Assembly (NCBI GenBank): GCA_037179385.1 | Contig: CM074187.1 | Location: forward strand, 15,625,450 to 15,689,449 | From: Holothuria scabra | Taxonomy: Eukaryota; Echinodermata; Holothuroidea; Aspidochirotida; Holothuriidae | Direction: 5' to 3' | DNA: 64,000 nt | Shown: positions 1-9,472 of the stretch, piece after piece | Position numbering within the stretch: position 1 is the first letter of the stretch | How the letters are laid out: every line of letters starts with the position of its first letter | Notes under the pieces: model-generated | Database searches by the model: none | What the model was told of the DNA's origin: nothing | The model's input: only the letters and a program-made list of their open reading frames with translations | Translations under genes and position numbers: made by a program

Positions 1-1400
1 CCAATTTTTACAAGGGATATATCTTTCTACCCCTCAGAATCACCCCTTACGACAGGACTCATCCCGACTACTTCTAGCGATAGCATTGACTCGTAGGAAG
101 ACCCGTTCAAATGAGCAGGTCTTGGGCTGTTAATCTCGTTTATTCACATACCACAAAATTATCCAAAGGGCAGTGGCGGATCCAGGAATTTGCAGGGGGG
201 GGGGCGCACGTGGATGGGACATCAAATGTACACTGAGCGAAAAGCCACCATATGTATGCCCGTTGTTTAGTCTCTGATGCCTATTAGAATTCAGGAAATG
301 GGAAATGGGGTGGTAAGCAAGCATCCAAATTTTACCACATTTTTAAGTGTAAATTACGACTCTGCTAGGGACGTAATTCGCTGAGCGCGCTGAAATTTTC
401 GTCCTTTCCAAATATTTGAAAATATGGAGCTTGTATTGCAGAAAAGTTTGGGATGCTGTGTTTCCTGCGAGGAAATTTGAACAGTTTGGGAATTACTGAA
501 GAATTTATATTTTCTCTCTAGGCAAATCGGAGGTTGGGCGGCGACCAAAGATCGTTGTACATAATGTTATCCAACTCCTACGTAATGAGGCTCTCCGACG
601 AAAATTTTTGAGCTTATATTGGAACAAGTATGGAATTTTATGAAAGTTTATAAAATAGCACTGCATGTAGTTAATTGTGTTACTTGGTGATCTGGTGTCA
701 CAAGTGTAGCAAATTTCTGACTTTGTTACTTCCACAGTTCGGAAAAGTTTACCAAAGTGGAGGTATGAGCGAGCACCTAGAGTCTGCTACGGAATTGTTA
801 TTTGCGGCGCGAGGGGGTGGAAATTTTGCTCTCTTCAATCAAATAATGGCGAATATAGAGCTTTTATTAGAGAAAATTGATTGGGAATTTCATAATTTTA
901 TGAGTTGCCAAACCACACAGTAGACTGGTCTCACAATTGACAAATTTCCGAATTCTTCATTTTCACAGCCCCTGTCCCGCTTGGGTGTCGAAGGAAGGGG
1001 TGGGGAGGGGTGAAATGCAACATGGTGCTAAATGTTTCAATATTTTGAGCCACTATGAAACTCCTAAGCTTTCAAAACATGGTGTTGACTAGTGTGTGTA
1101 ATCATTACTTCAACGGACTATACGGTCAATGTGAATTTAATACCTGGTGAACTTAACTACCGTTACACGGTTTTGGGGTATATCATGTGTTAACTGTACG
1201 TAGTGTCATGTAGTATGGTGAACCCTCCAGGACCTTTAACAGGAACGCTTTCTTGTTGTTTACGAGCAACTCTCCCTTCCGTTTGTCCTAGAGTCCCAGG
1301 ACTCTTCTTGTAATTCCCTGTCACGTGTTACCGGTAAACGTGACAAACTTCCTCGTTCTAGTTCAACTTGTACGCTGTATCCCATGTTTTCAAGGTGTTG
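1..1400. other. Anonymous AT-rich DNA with a G-tract repeat remnant
   Basis: No convincing coding region. Around 170-210 the sequence reads AGTGGCGGATCCAGGA followed by a G tract. This wording recurs, diverged, near 13.4, 14.6, 22.3, 27.4 and 57.5 kb, so it is probably a remnant of a dispersed repeat. Open frames here are short and have no recognisable domain. Confidence 0.5.
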
Positions 1401-1406
1401 AAGAAA

Positions 1407-1409
<3 letters not shown>

Positions 1410-1454
<45 letters not shown>

Positions 1455-1471
1455 CCAGCTTTACCAATTTG

Positions 1472-1511
<40 letters not shown>
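1410..1511. repeat. Two (TA)n tracts around a shared 30-bp tail sequence
   Basis: TA runs at about 1410-1451 and 1475-1510 enclose the segment 1451-1480 (TTTTCCAGC then TTTACCAATTTGATT). The same segment occurs at 4337-4366, downstream of a tRNA-like SINE head and again directly followed by a TA run. I read it as a retroposon 3' tail with a TA microsatellite terminus. The head is missing here. Confidence 0.75.
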
Positions 1512-1855
<344 letters not shown>

Positions 1856-1901
1856 TGGCTATTTTACATCGCTTACATATATGGTGACTACAGCTTAGAC
1901 A

Positions 1902-2234
1902 ACAATAATAATAATAATGGTTGGATTTATATAGCCTCTTATATGTATTTTCAACAGCTCAAAGCGCTTCACAATCATTAACACTGGTCATTGGAAACTC
2001 GTCAAACCCACACCATAAAAGTGCTCAACCCTTGCTGTTCGTGCCCGGCACAATGCCACTTCATCGTGTCCTCTGGGGGACTTCCCATAGAATAGATAAA
2101 TAAATAGATAACAGTCTACTCTGTTTATCTAGTGTCCTTCAAATGTATACTATGCCATATATTATAATCTGGGCTAGTGAATTGTACATACTTTGTAAAA
2201 CATTTGAGAAATAAATTTGAAATTGAAATTGAAC
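1902..2234 (+). mobile_element. LINE 3' end remnant with AAATTG-type tail
   Basis: An AAT run (1902-1918) is followed by wording typical of invertebrate LINE/SINE ends (ggatttatatagcc..., caaagcgcttcacaat). The segment closes at 2205-2234 with a short iterated tail of AAATTTGA and AAATTGA units. Such tails are the usual 3' signature of CR1/L2-like non-LTR retrotransposons. No reverse transcriptase coding remains. The two halves could be separate insertions. Confidence 0.55.
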
Positions 2235-4235
2235 AAAATAGATTCTTCGTTTACAGTACAATGAACTAGGTAGACTGTTCTTCAAAAGTACATGTAACCT
2301 CATGCCATAAATACATAAATGAAAATAATACCTCCCTGATTCTATTCAACCCATGTCTGTTGCTATCACAGCGGAGGATTAAAATAATTCTTGTTGTTCG
2401 TTTGCTCCGGATGTAGAAAATCCCGCATTCGGAGTAAGTAGCAAACTTACGATCAATCAATTAATTTTTTAGCCAAATCCAAGTGTTCAGTAACAAGGCG
2501 ACCAGAGCTATTACTTCGAATGTTTGCGTTATGCTGTGGTTATTAAATCTCATTTGGTACTATATTACATGATCGGTTATCGTCCCTTTGGCTAATTTTC
2601 TGTGTAGTTTCTGTACTTTTTAAGAATCAGGCTGGATACTATTATGATGTAGAAGACGTCCATACGTCAAATAGATGGTTATGCAACCGTAAGTCTTATT
2701 CTTCCCAAGGGAATGTATCTCCTGTGGCGAGAAGAACTTTTCACGGAGCAACATGTGGATCGTCGTTCGTCGCCAGAAAGTCTGAGCAAATCCGAAGATA
2801 AGAGCGACTGTAGAGTCTACCTCCTTCACGTGATAAGTATCATCCATTAGAAGCATTTAAATTTGAATCCTGCTGACGATAAAATCTCACAATTCTTTCC
2901 TACACAACCGAGATTTGGTTGGGTTAAAACAATACTCACTTACTGTCATCATTCTAAACTGAAAATACAAACCGTCATATATTCTTCGGAACAAGCTCTT
3001 TTCTAAAATTTGGGGTGTATGAAAATTAAGCTATAAAGGGTATAAAGGGGTATGCTCTGTCTGCTATAAAGGCTTCTGTATGCAATATGGAGTCACATTG
3101 CCCAGTTTCGTGTAATGCCGGTATAAATATAGGTTTGCATTTCGTCACGAATCACCAGGGTGTAGTGTAAAGTACATGATGAAACGTTCCTTCTTAATTT
3201 TTTGTTACATTCTCCTTCTCTGACTGATTACCTCTGTTCGCCTCAGGGAGGAAATGAAGCCCACTACACCCACACTTGATATGGTTGCATTTCACGTCTG
3301 ATTAATCGATTAACAGTTAACACATATATTGAAATGCACAAAAAGTTACGTGACATTTGAGGTTGGCTTACAGGTCAATCAAGCATGTGTTAATTGCTTT
3401 CCAGGCAGTATGAACACATTGAAAGCTTAGCTCATTTCAGGGCACAGATCATGTAACAAACTCAGATATCAGTTACACCCCATACCGCCTTTGATGTACT
3501 GGGGTGTCTATGTTGCTTTCTCAAGAAGGGACGTCACGGCATGAAATGTTTTCTCTCAGTTTAACAAGATTCTTAAAGCTTTTTAATGATACCGCCTATC
3601 ACTTCTTTAACTTCCATTCAAATGTGATTTTCCTCCCCTTCTATTTAAAAAGCCTATGTTGTAGTCAGTCTCATGACGACTTTCTCATATTTTCAGTAAC
3701 GGTTACGGTACTTTATTGGTCATTAGAAGCTAGTGTACAGCATAAAATTTCTTTTTTGATCTAGAAGACCAGTTTGTTGCCGTCATCATGATACCCCATG
3801 TACGATATCCCAGGCTCACAGTCAACCAATCAAACCAATCACATTCATTCTTCTTAGCTTGATACTGGATGGCACAAAGGGATCAAATAAATTAACCCTA
3901 AAATAACGAATCAAATCAACCAATCCATTCAAAACAGGCAATACCTCACAGTCCGTCGGCTACCATCTTGGCCAAACGTGACGGAGAGCAGTCCGAGTTT
4001 AAGATCAACATCAGTAGTATTGGTGGACCGTCACTACGAACGTACAAGCAGAGTGGCCTGTTCGACATTATTATAATGAGTAAAATAAACTTATTCCGGC
4101 CATGCCATGTATATATACATACATATATATAAACAAACATATATAAGAACTAGCGCTGTTCCAAAAAATTAGGCGCCTGCTCAGGAGGTGAATGGCGAGT
4201 TGCTTCATCTGTTATTTGAACAAAGGCCAAATCAA
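2235..4235. other. Anonymous intergenic DNA
   Basis: About 2 kb with stops in all frames at short intervals and no recognisable domain, RNA gene or clear inverted repeat. A short imperfect TA/CATA run lies near 4108-4142. Confidence 0.5.
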
Positions 4236-4238
4236 CTT

Positions 4239-4366
4239 GGCTTCATGGCTCAGTGGTTGGAGCGTCCGCACTAGAAAGCGGGAGGTCCCCAGTTCGAATC
4301 CCGGTGGAGTCAACATCGTTTTTTCACCTCAGCCAGATTTTCCAGCTTTACCAATTTGATTTATAT
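4239..4366 (+). mobile_element. tRNA-derived SINE with TA tail
   Basis: Positions 4239-4312 have tRNA form. The acceptor strands GGCTTCA and TGGAGTC pair over 7 bp with two G-U pairs. An exact RNA polymerase III box A (TGGCTCAGTGG) and a box B (AGTTCGAATCC) are present. The anticodon stem TCCGC/GCGGG closes an 8-nt loop. Reading U33 normally gives anticodon AGA, but the loop has one base too many, the T stem has two mismatches and a serine-type long variable arm is absent. A working tRNA is therefore unlikely and a SINE head is the better reading. It continues into a body and the 30-bp tail also seen at 1451-1480, then TA repeats. A second head of this family lies at 14725-14780 on the minus strand. 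Confidence 0.7.
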
Positions 4367-4403
4367 ATATATATATACATATATATATAAATATATATAT
4401 ATT
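4362..4403. repeat. (TA)n tract, interrupted
   Basis: TA run with CATA and AAAT interruptions directly after the SINE tail. Confidence 0.95.
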
Positions 4404-4620
4404 TTGAGAGAGACTACACGCTAAAGATGACAAGAAGCGCACCGTGCCTGGTAACTTTCGGTTATTGATTCAACCTTCAACAGCCAAGTAAAATGAAACA
4501 AGCTAAAAGACGTTATAAATACCCCTGTGCATCAGAATTAAAAGGTAAAAGGTCAAAAGTAAAAAGCCCCCCTCAATAGACTACACAAGTCTCTAAAACG
4601 ATACCAAGAAATAGCCGTCA

Positions 4621-5075
<455 letters not shown>

Positions 5076-5083
5076 ATCCAGTG

Positions 5084-5084
<1 letters not shown>

Positions 5085-5118
<34 letters not shown>

Positions 5119-5147
5119 TATAGATATATAGATATATATATATATAG
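5085..5147. repeat. (TA)n tract with GATA interruptions
   Basis: TA run that abuts the 3' end of the Penelope-like fragment to its right. Confidence 0.97.
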
Positions 5148-5255
5148 CCGTAATAGTAAAAATTAATTAATAATGTCAACCAGGCAATGGTAAAGTGCTC
5201 AACCCTGTGAAGGGAGCTGTAATATTGAAAAGGTTGCAATAAGTTCTTACAACAT

Positions 5256-5313
5256 AGCTTTACAGAACTGTTTCGTAAGGGCCAATAATGTAGGTCCTCA
5301 CTCCTCAGAAGCC
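5256..5313 (-). ncRNA. Hammerhead ribozyme, type I, intact consensus core
   Basis: Read on the minus strand from 5313 down to 5256. Stem I 5' strand is GGCUU. The core CUGAGGA (5308-5302) follows. Stem II is GUGAGG (5301-5296) with CCUUAC (5280-5275), 6 bp with one G-U, closing a 15-nt loop. GAA is at 5274-5272. Stem III is ACAG with CUGU over a UU turn (5271-5262). The cleavage base is A (5261), and stem I closes with AAGCU (5260-5256), 5 bp with one G-U. All invariant bases of the hammerhead consensus are present. It lies in the 3' non-coding part of a Penelope-like element, where such ribozymes are known to occur. Activity is inferred from pairing only. Confidence 0.8.
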
Positions 5314-5445
5314 TGAAGTAGAATGATGTCAATAACGTTAAATACGTATGTGTTCGCTCCTTTTGAACGTGTCCGTTTTTAAGCACGTGTTCGCTCCGTG
5401 TTTGTTGTGAACAGGCACGAACGGTGTACAGCGAGCCAAGATACA

Positions 5446-6521
5446 TTACCTATTAGAAAAATTACACAGTAGAAGTTTGTTCCTGTGTCTACAAGAGCTT
5501 AAGAGTTCGTTTCTTTTATTTAGAGTTGCTAAGGAAGGTTTGAATATAATGAAGAACTTTTCTTCCAGACAGAGATTACAAGTTTTAGATGGTGTGGAGT
5601 ATGCTCGAGCATTGTTCATGAGTTTCCATTTTACGGAGTGTTCTACATTTGTATCCTTTAGTTTCCAGATGTATTCACTGAGTGCAGTTGCGTTTCTTTT
5701 GGCTTTGTGTTAAAAGCTAGACTTGTGGGCGGTGTATCTTGTTTTGAATGTGTTTTCTGTTAGACCAATGTATGTTTCTTCGTTGTGGTTGTCGTGGCGT
5801 GTAACAGTTGCTTGGTACACAATGTTATTCGTGAGGCAGTTGCCTTCCAATGGGCACTCACTTTGCTTTCTGCAATTGCAGTTGCTTCGCGTTGCTGGTT
5901 GTACTTCCTGTTTCGCCAGTATGTATTTGTTGTGCGCTGATATAATTTGGTCTAAGTTTGCCATGCAGCTGTAACTCAGTTTCACAGTGTTTCTGTTGAG
6001 TAAAGTATGTAGTTTGTGCCAAGGTGGGAAGCAGCTGTCCAAGAGGTTAAAGAATTTCTTGCCAATGTTGGTTGTGACACTGTCACTAAACGGGGGGTTG
6101 AACCAGGTTATGTTCCTATTTCGTCTTCGTTTCAGGGCTCCCTTGGAATGACTGGTGCTAGGGGGTTGGGTCTCGTATTTCAGGTTGAACCCATAGCCAC
6201 TTCTTTGTAATGCTTCTTGGTATACGGGCGATGATGTGTTGAATGTGTTTTCGTCGGAAGAAATGTTGGATAGTCTCCTGTTGATGCTTTTTGGAATGTT
6301 CTTTATGATAAGTGGGGGTGGTTGCTCTGTTTGTGCACAAAGAGAGGGGTGTTGTTTGGTTTCCTGTATGGCTTGTATGTGCTTGTGCTAAGATCAAGGG
6401 TATGGTCTAAGAAGTTCACTATTTTTTTGTTTGCTTCAATTTCTATTTTAAGATTGTTATTTGAGAATATCTTGCACATTTCTTTCTTTATTTTTCTGTT
6501 TGCCTTGGTGTTGCTTTGCAA
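5446..6521 (-). pseudogene. PLE polyprotein C-terminal part with GIY-YIG endonuclease, frameshifted
   Basis: The longest clean piece is 5710-6042 (110 codons). It has a Cys cluster (CNCRKQSECPL and EGNC) followed by the GIY-YIG start NIVYQATV and the second half ETYIGLTENTFKTRYTAHK. The order Cys cluster, YQ...YIG, then TxxxFKxRYxxHK is that of the endonuclease domain in Penelope-like elements, which nicks target DNA for insertion. Homology continues in another frame from about 5705 to 5446, with the ALSEYIWKLKD and CNLCLEEKFFI words and the usual C-terminal CRHRNK motif before a TAA at 5446. A further shift near 6305 joins the upstream linker at 6303-6521. At least two frame breaks and the missing polymerase make it a dead copy. 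The opposite-strand open frames at 5477-5974 are shadows. Confidence 0.85.
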
Positions 6522-6561
6522 AGAGCCAAGCCGTCGTCTCTTTTTAGGCCGACATATGTAG

Positions 6562-6579
6562 TATATATATTATACATAT

Positions 6580-6635
<56 letters not shown>
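6562..6635. repeat. (TA)n tract
   Basis: TA run with a few AAAT or CATA interruptions, between PLE copy A and PLE copy B. Confidence 0.98.
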
Positions 6636-6748
6636 ATGACGGAGAAACTGTAAAACAACGGTGCTACAGAATTGAAAGGCTGGATCTCCGAGGAGGTACA
6701 AATAGCGGAAGGCTAGAATTTAGATAAATTAAACAGCCAAAAGGTTTG

Positions 6749-6789
6749 AAGTAGAGCTTTCGAGGAATACTACCGCTTTGTCAATACTT
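6749..6789 (-). ncRNA. Degenerate hammerhead-like motif, left arm of copy B
   Basis: This is the inverted partner of the motif at 7136-7176. It has the same stem I (AAGTA with TACTT) and GAAAGCTC strand. One stem II base differs (GCGG for GAGG), which weakens that stem. The core reads TTGACAA in place of CTGANGA, so activity is not expected. Confidence 0.4.
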
Positions 6790-7025
6790 GGTCAGAGAAT
6801 GACAAGGAGTGAGAAATTTTGGAAGCTTTTAAAGGTGTTGACAATGGTCTCACCTCTATTGTGACAGGATAATCCTTCTTAAGGCAATTGAGCAGGTTGA
6901 TTGACCGGGAGGGTCTGATCGGATTACTCGGGTGTAACCCATCGACAATAGGAATATCCTCTTCAAAGTAATTAGAGAAATTGTTAGGCCGGAATGGCCT
7001 GATCGGATTATTTTGGTTGGTATTA

Positions 7026-7127
7026 TCAGCAAGCTGGTAAATCGCTCCTGATGTTCAAGCCGAAAGGCGATGTGGTTTTGAGATTGAGTTCCCAGAAATT
7101 TTCTTTAGCTTTTCTAGCTTTGTCGGT
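7026..7127 (-). pseudogene. C-terminal stub of a PLE ORF
   Basis: Thirty-three codons in one frame, ending with TGA at 7026-7028. The stub contains ENFWELNLKTTSPFGLN followed by IR. Words of the type W...LxTxxPxGLN close the endonuclease domain in many PLE proteins, which supports the assignment. The stub starts exactly where the inverted arm begins (about 7127), so the rest of the ORF was lost or never copied. It is too short to act alone. Confidence 0.55.
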
Positions 7128-7135
7128 CTCTGACC

Positions 7136-7176
7136 AAGTATTGACAAAGAGGTAGTATTCCTCGAAAGCTCTACTT
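7136..7176 (+). ncRNA. Degenerate hammerhead-like motif, right arm of copy B
   Basis: Stem I is AAGUA (7136-7140) with UACUU (7172-7176), 5 bp. The core is UUGACAA where CUGANGA is expected, so C3 and G8 are both changed. One extra A follows, then stem II GAGG/CCUC around UAGUAUU, GAA at 7164-7166, a two-pair stem III (AG/CU) and C as the cleavage base. The architecture is preserved but the core is mutated, so I expect it to be inactive or very slow. Confidence 0.45.
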
Positions 7177-7289
7177 CAAACCTTTTGGCTGTTTAATTTA
7201 TCTAAATTCTAGCCTTCCGCTATTTGTATCTCCTCGGAGATCCAGCCTTTCAATTCTGTAGCACCGTTGTTTTACAGTTTCTCCGTCAT

Positions 7290-7293
<4 letters not shown>

Positions 7294-7387
<94 letters not shown>

Positions 7388-7395
7388 ATAAATAA
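7294..7395. repeat. (TA)n microsatellite, about 100 bp
   Basis: TA run with minor CATA interruptions near its right end. It separates PLE copy B from the hammerhead-bearing unit at 7393. Confidence 0.98.
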
Positions 7396-7755
7396 AGGTA
7401 AACAGATTGGAATGATAAAAAGTGCTAAAATTCGGAAGAAAGCTCCGCAACGTTTCGGGTATGTACCCTTCATCAGGCGGCAAAATAATAACTGATCAAA
7501 AAAACGATATTCAAAAGTAACAACAAACGCGTGCCGATACAACTCTATCTGCGCGCGTACAAAGGCCAAACACCTACGCCAACGCGTTGTGTGTCTTGTT
7601 ATGTCCCCATTAACTCCTTACAATCGTTTCTAAGTCCCTGTAGTGCGGACGCACTGGTAACACACGCACTACCCATGACAACATCCATCCAGCAAGCCAA
7701 ACCAAAACGCGCCGACGTCAAGCGTACCACCTCTTTACGCAGTATTCGACCTTAT
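7393..7755 (-). mobile_element. Hammerhead-bearing non-coding retroelement unit between TA tracts
   Basis: This segment of about 360 bp has no open frame with recognisable homology and TA tracts at both ends. Its left 90 bp (minus strand 3' side) match the unit at 1511-1600. The size, flanks and ribozyme suggest a solo pseudo-LTR or 3' end of a third PLE lineage, or a non-autonomous hammerhead retroelement. I cannot tell which. Confidence 0.55.
7445..7480 (-). ncRNA. Minimal hammerhead ribozyme motif
   Basis: Minus strand, 7480 to 7445. Stem I is CCGC with GCGG (4 bp). The core CUGAUGA at 7476-7470 is followed by one extra A. Stem II is GGGUA/UACCC, with the inner pairs probably open to make a loop. 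GAA is at 7456-7454. A two-pair, loop-less stem III (AC/GU) and cleavage base U (7449) complete it. Hammerheads with such short stem III are known from Penelope-like elements and retrozymes and are thought to work best as dimers. The core is intact; the extra A beside stem II is unusual but recurs in the other short motifs of this locus. Confidence 0.65.
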
Positions 7756-7766
7756 TATATATATAT

Positions 7767-7798
<32 letters not shown>

Positions 7799-7800
7799 TT
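7756..7800. repeat. (TA)n tract, short
   Basis: TA run with AAAT and ATTT interruptions between two small elements. Confidence 0.95.
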
Positions 7801-7805
7801 ATAAC

Positions 7806-8154
7806 GCTAATTCCCACATTAGGGGGGAATTGTTATATCTGCACGTACAAAGGGCGAAAAAATAACAATGGAATCCATATGAAAAAGAATTCGCCCTAAC
7901 GTCTTAAAATATGAACAAAGATAGTTCAATGGCCAGCCATCCGTTCGTGTTAACAGCTAGGTGTCCGTAAATTTGACAACTTTGAAGTAATTGCATCTAC
8001 TTTGTAAATCTAGGAGGGTGTTCTTTTCCGTTTACGTATTCCTATAGAAAAAGTGTGTAGAAAAGTAAAGGCGAAACTTATATTTCGCCCCCCAAATTTT
8101 TTCCCCCTAAAGTCGACTTTTCAACAACAACTTTCCCCCTAAGTGCCGAATTAG
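7806..8154 (-). mobile_element. Small TIR-like element, family E, copy 2 (best preserved)
   Basis: The ends form an imperfect inverted repeat of about 25 bp: left TAATTCCCACATTAGGGGGG, right TTTCCCCCTAAGTGCCGAAT. The body of about 350 bp is non-coding and shares many blocks with 4753-5075 (opposite strand) and 32284-32557 (same strand). TA tracts lie on both sides, so target-site duplication cannot be judged. The transposase source is unknown. Confidence 0.65.
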
Positions 8155-8159
8155 TGAAA

Positions 8160-8212
8160 TATAATTATATATATATATATAAATATATACATATATATAT
8201 ATAAATATATAC

Positions 8213-8274
<62 letters not shown>
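8160..8274. repeat. (TA)n tract, interrupted
   Basis: TA run with AAAT and CGTA interruptions. It abuts the left end of the large inverted repeat. Confidence 0.98.
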
Positions 8275-8279
<5 letters not shown>

Positions 8280-8347
8280 GGCAAATATCACTTGCCCCCA
8301 TTTCATGGGTGAGAGTGCCTCCAATACCAACATAATACAAAAGCGTT

Positions 8348-8384
8348 GTCTAATATTTCGAGGTCCTACCTCTTCCTCGGAGAC
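8348..8384 (-). ncRNA. Hammerhead-like motif, left arm of copy C
   Basis: Minus strand: stem I GUCU with AGAC; core CCGAGGA (U4 of the consensus changed to C); an extra A; stem II GAGGU/ACCUC around AGG, perfectly paired; GAA; a two-pair stem III (AU/AU); cleavage base U. The fold is preserved but one invariant core base is altered. Confidence 0.5.
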
Positions 8385-8394
8385 TTGAGTAATA

Positions 8395-8960
8395 AAGCAA
8401 AGTACACTCTACTACGTAAACTCGTTTAAAATGCCCAAATCTTTGTTCAGACCCCTGGTATGTGTTTTTAAGGATAAAATTAGTTTAATCTCCTCAGCTT
8501 TTCGTTGATCGTCGTCCCTAAAGTTGCCTTTCCAGATTATTAGCTTTAGATTGTCTATTGTGTGTTCGGGAGAGGAAAAATGCTCTGCAACAGAAAATCC
8601 AGTAAGTCGCTGTGAAATGGTGTGTTTATGATTGTTGAAACGGAGACGGAATTTTGTCTTCGTTTCTCCTACATAATTGTCTTCAGTGCATTTATTGCAA
8701 AAGAGTACATATATAACATTGGCAGAATCACAGTTAAAGTTACCTGGATAAAGTTTATATGAGGTGCCTGGGGGGGGGGGGTTATGAGGGATGAAGTACA
8801 GACATGCTTACATATTTGGCATCTAGGTTTGCCGCATGGCGAGTTCCCTGTAGGGCTAAAAGGTCGAGGAATTTTGCTGCTTACGAAAATCTTTCTTAGG
8901 TTAGGGGGCTGTCTGAAAGACAGGAGAGGTCCATTATTGAAGGCGCCCTCTAATTCGACG
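8395..8960 (-). pseudogene. PLE endonuclease region, left copy, frameshifted
   Basis: From 8960 downward the reading gives a linker with FRQPPNLRKIFVSSKIP, a form typical of the PLE segment before the nuclease. Next comes PCGKPRCQICKHV with paired cysteines. The G12 run at 8770-8781, against 7 C in the sister arm, shifts the frame by five bases, so the GIY-YIG part is out of frame with the linker. The downstream nuclease words are as in the sister copy. Confidence 0.8.
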
Positions 8961-8967
8961 TCATTTT

Positions 8968-9407
8968 AGCCCTACAGGGAACTCGCCATGCGGCAAACCT
9001 AGATGCCAAATATGTAAGCATGTCTGTACTTCATCCCTAATAACCCCCCCAGGCACCTCATATAAACTTTATCCAGGTAACTTTAACTGTGATTCTGCCA
9101 ATGTTATATATGTACTCTTTTGCAATAAATGCACTGAAGGCAATTATGTAGGAGAAACGAAGACAAAATTCCGTCTCCGTTTCAACAATCATAAACACAC
9201 CATTTCACAGCGACTTACTGGATTTTCTGTTGCAGAGCATTTTTCCTCTCCCGAACACACAATAGACAATCTAAAGCTAATCATCTGGAAAGGCAACTTT
9301 AGGGACGACGATCAACGAAAAGCTGAGGAGATTAAACTAATTTTATCCTTAAAAACACATACCAGGGGTCTGAACAAAGATTTGGGCATTTTAAACGAGT
9401 TTACGTA
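8968..9407 (+). pseudogene. PLE GIY-YIG endonuclease, right copy, frame intact but truncated
   Basis: An unbroken frame of about 146 codons ends at TAG 9405-9407 without its own start. It has a Cys cluster (CGKPRCQICKHVC), a spacer, NVIYVLFCNKC, then YVGETKTKFRLRFNNHKHTI. This is the GIY-YIG nuclease pattern (hydrophobic-Y and YVGET) with the R and H residues expected in the helix. The tail has KAEEIKLILSLKTHTRGLN, the usual PLE closing motif. The nuclease nicks DNA for target-primed reverse transcription. The copy begins abruptly at the inverted-repeat boundary, has no polymerase and cannot move by itself. Confidence 0.85.
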
Positions 9408-9435
9408 GTAGAGTGTACTTTGCTTTATTACTCAA

Positions 9436-9472
9436 GTCTCCGAGGAAGAGGTAGGACCTAGAAATATTAGAC
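9436..9472 (+). ncRNA. Hammerhead-like motif, right arm of copy C
   Basis: Partner of the left-arm motif. Stem I GUCU (9436-9439) pairs with AGAC (9469-9472). The core is CCGAGGA (9440-9446) and GAA is at 9461-9463. Here the last base of stem II is A where the left arm has C, which breaks the pair next to the core. It is less likely to be active than the left copy. Confidence 0.45.

Larger units (their letters stand above)
5148..6560 (-). mobile_element. Penelope-like element, 5'-truncated copy A
   Basis: This retroelement remnant is transcribed leftward and bounded by TA tracts at both ends. Coding homology runs from about 6521 to a stop at 5446; about 300 bp of 3' non-coding DNA with a hammerhead motif follows. 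The reverse transcriptase proper is missing. What remains is the linker (around 6303-6521, with the PLE-like words VNFLDHTLDL and YRKPNNTPLF) and the GIY-YIG nuclease region. A second, shorter copy lies at 32690-33175. Frameshifts break the frame, so it is inactive. Confidence 0.85.
6636..7292 (-). mobile_element. Penelope-like element copy B: inverted terminal arms around an ORF stub
   Basis: Arms of about 165 bp, at 6636-6790 and 7126-7292, are inverted copies of each other with few differences (for example CTCCGAGGAGG in the left arm and CTCCTCGGAG in the right). Between them, reading on the minus strand, is a 33-codon stub that ends at 7026, followed by about 230 bp of non-coding DNA. PLEs are known to carry pseudo-LTRs in direct or inverted orientation, and this layout matches a strongly 5'-truncated inverted form. 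TA tracts flank it on both sides. Both arms hold a degenerate hammerhead-like motif. Confidence 0.7.

Noticed and set aside
4239..4312. Functional tRNA-Ser(AGA) gene
   Set aside because: The anticodon loop has one base too many, the T stem has two mismatches, the long serine variable arm is missing, and the same head recurs at 14.7 kb; a SINE head fits better.
5477..5974. Plus-strand open frames over the PLE
   Set aside because: They are antisense shadows of the minus-strand endonuclease reading, which carries the recognisable motifs.
8784..8969. 61-codon plus-strand frame at the centre of the large inverted repeat
   Set aside because: Antisense to the PLE linker and nuclease coding on the minus strand.
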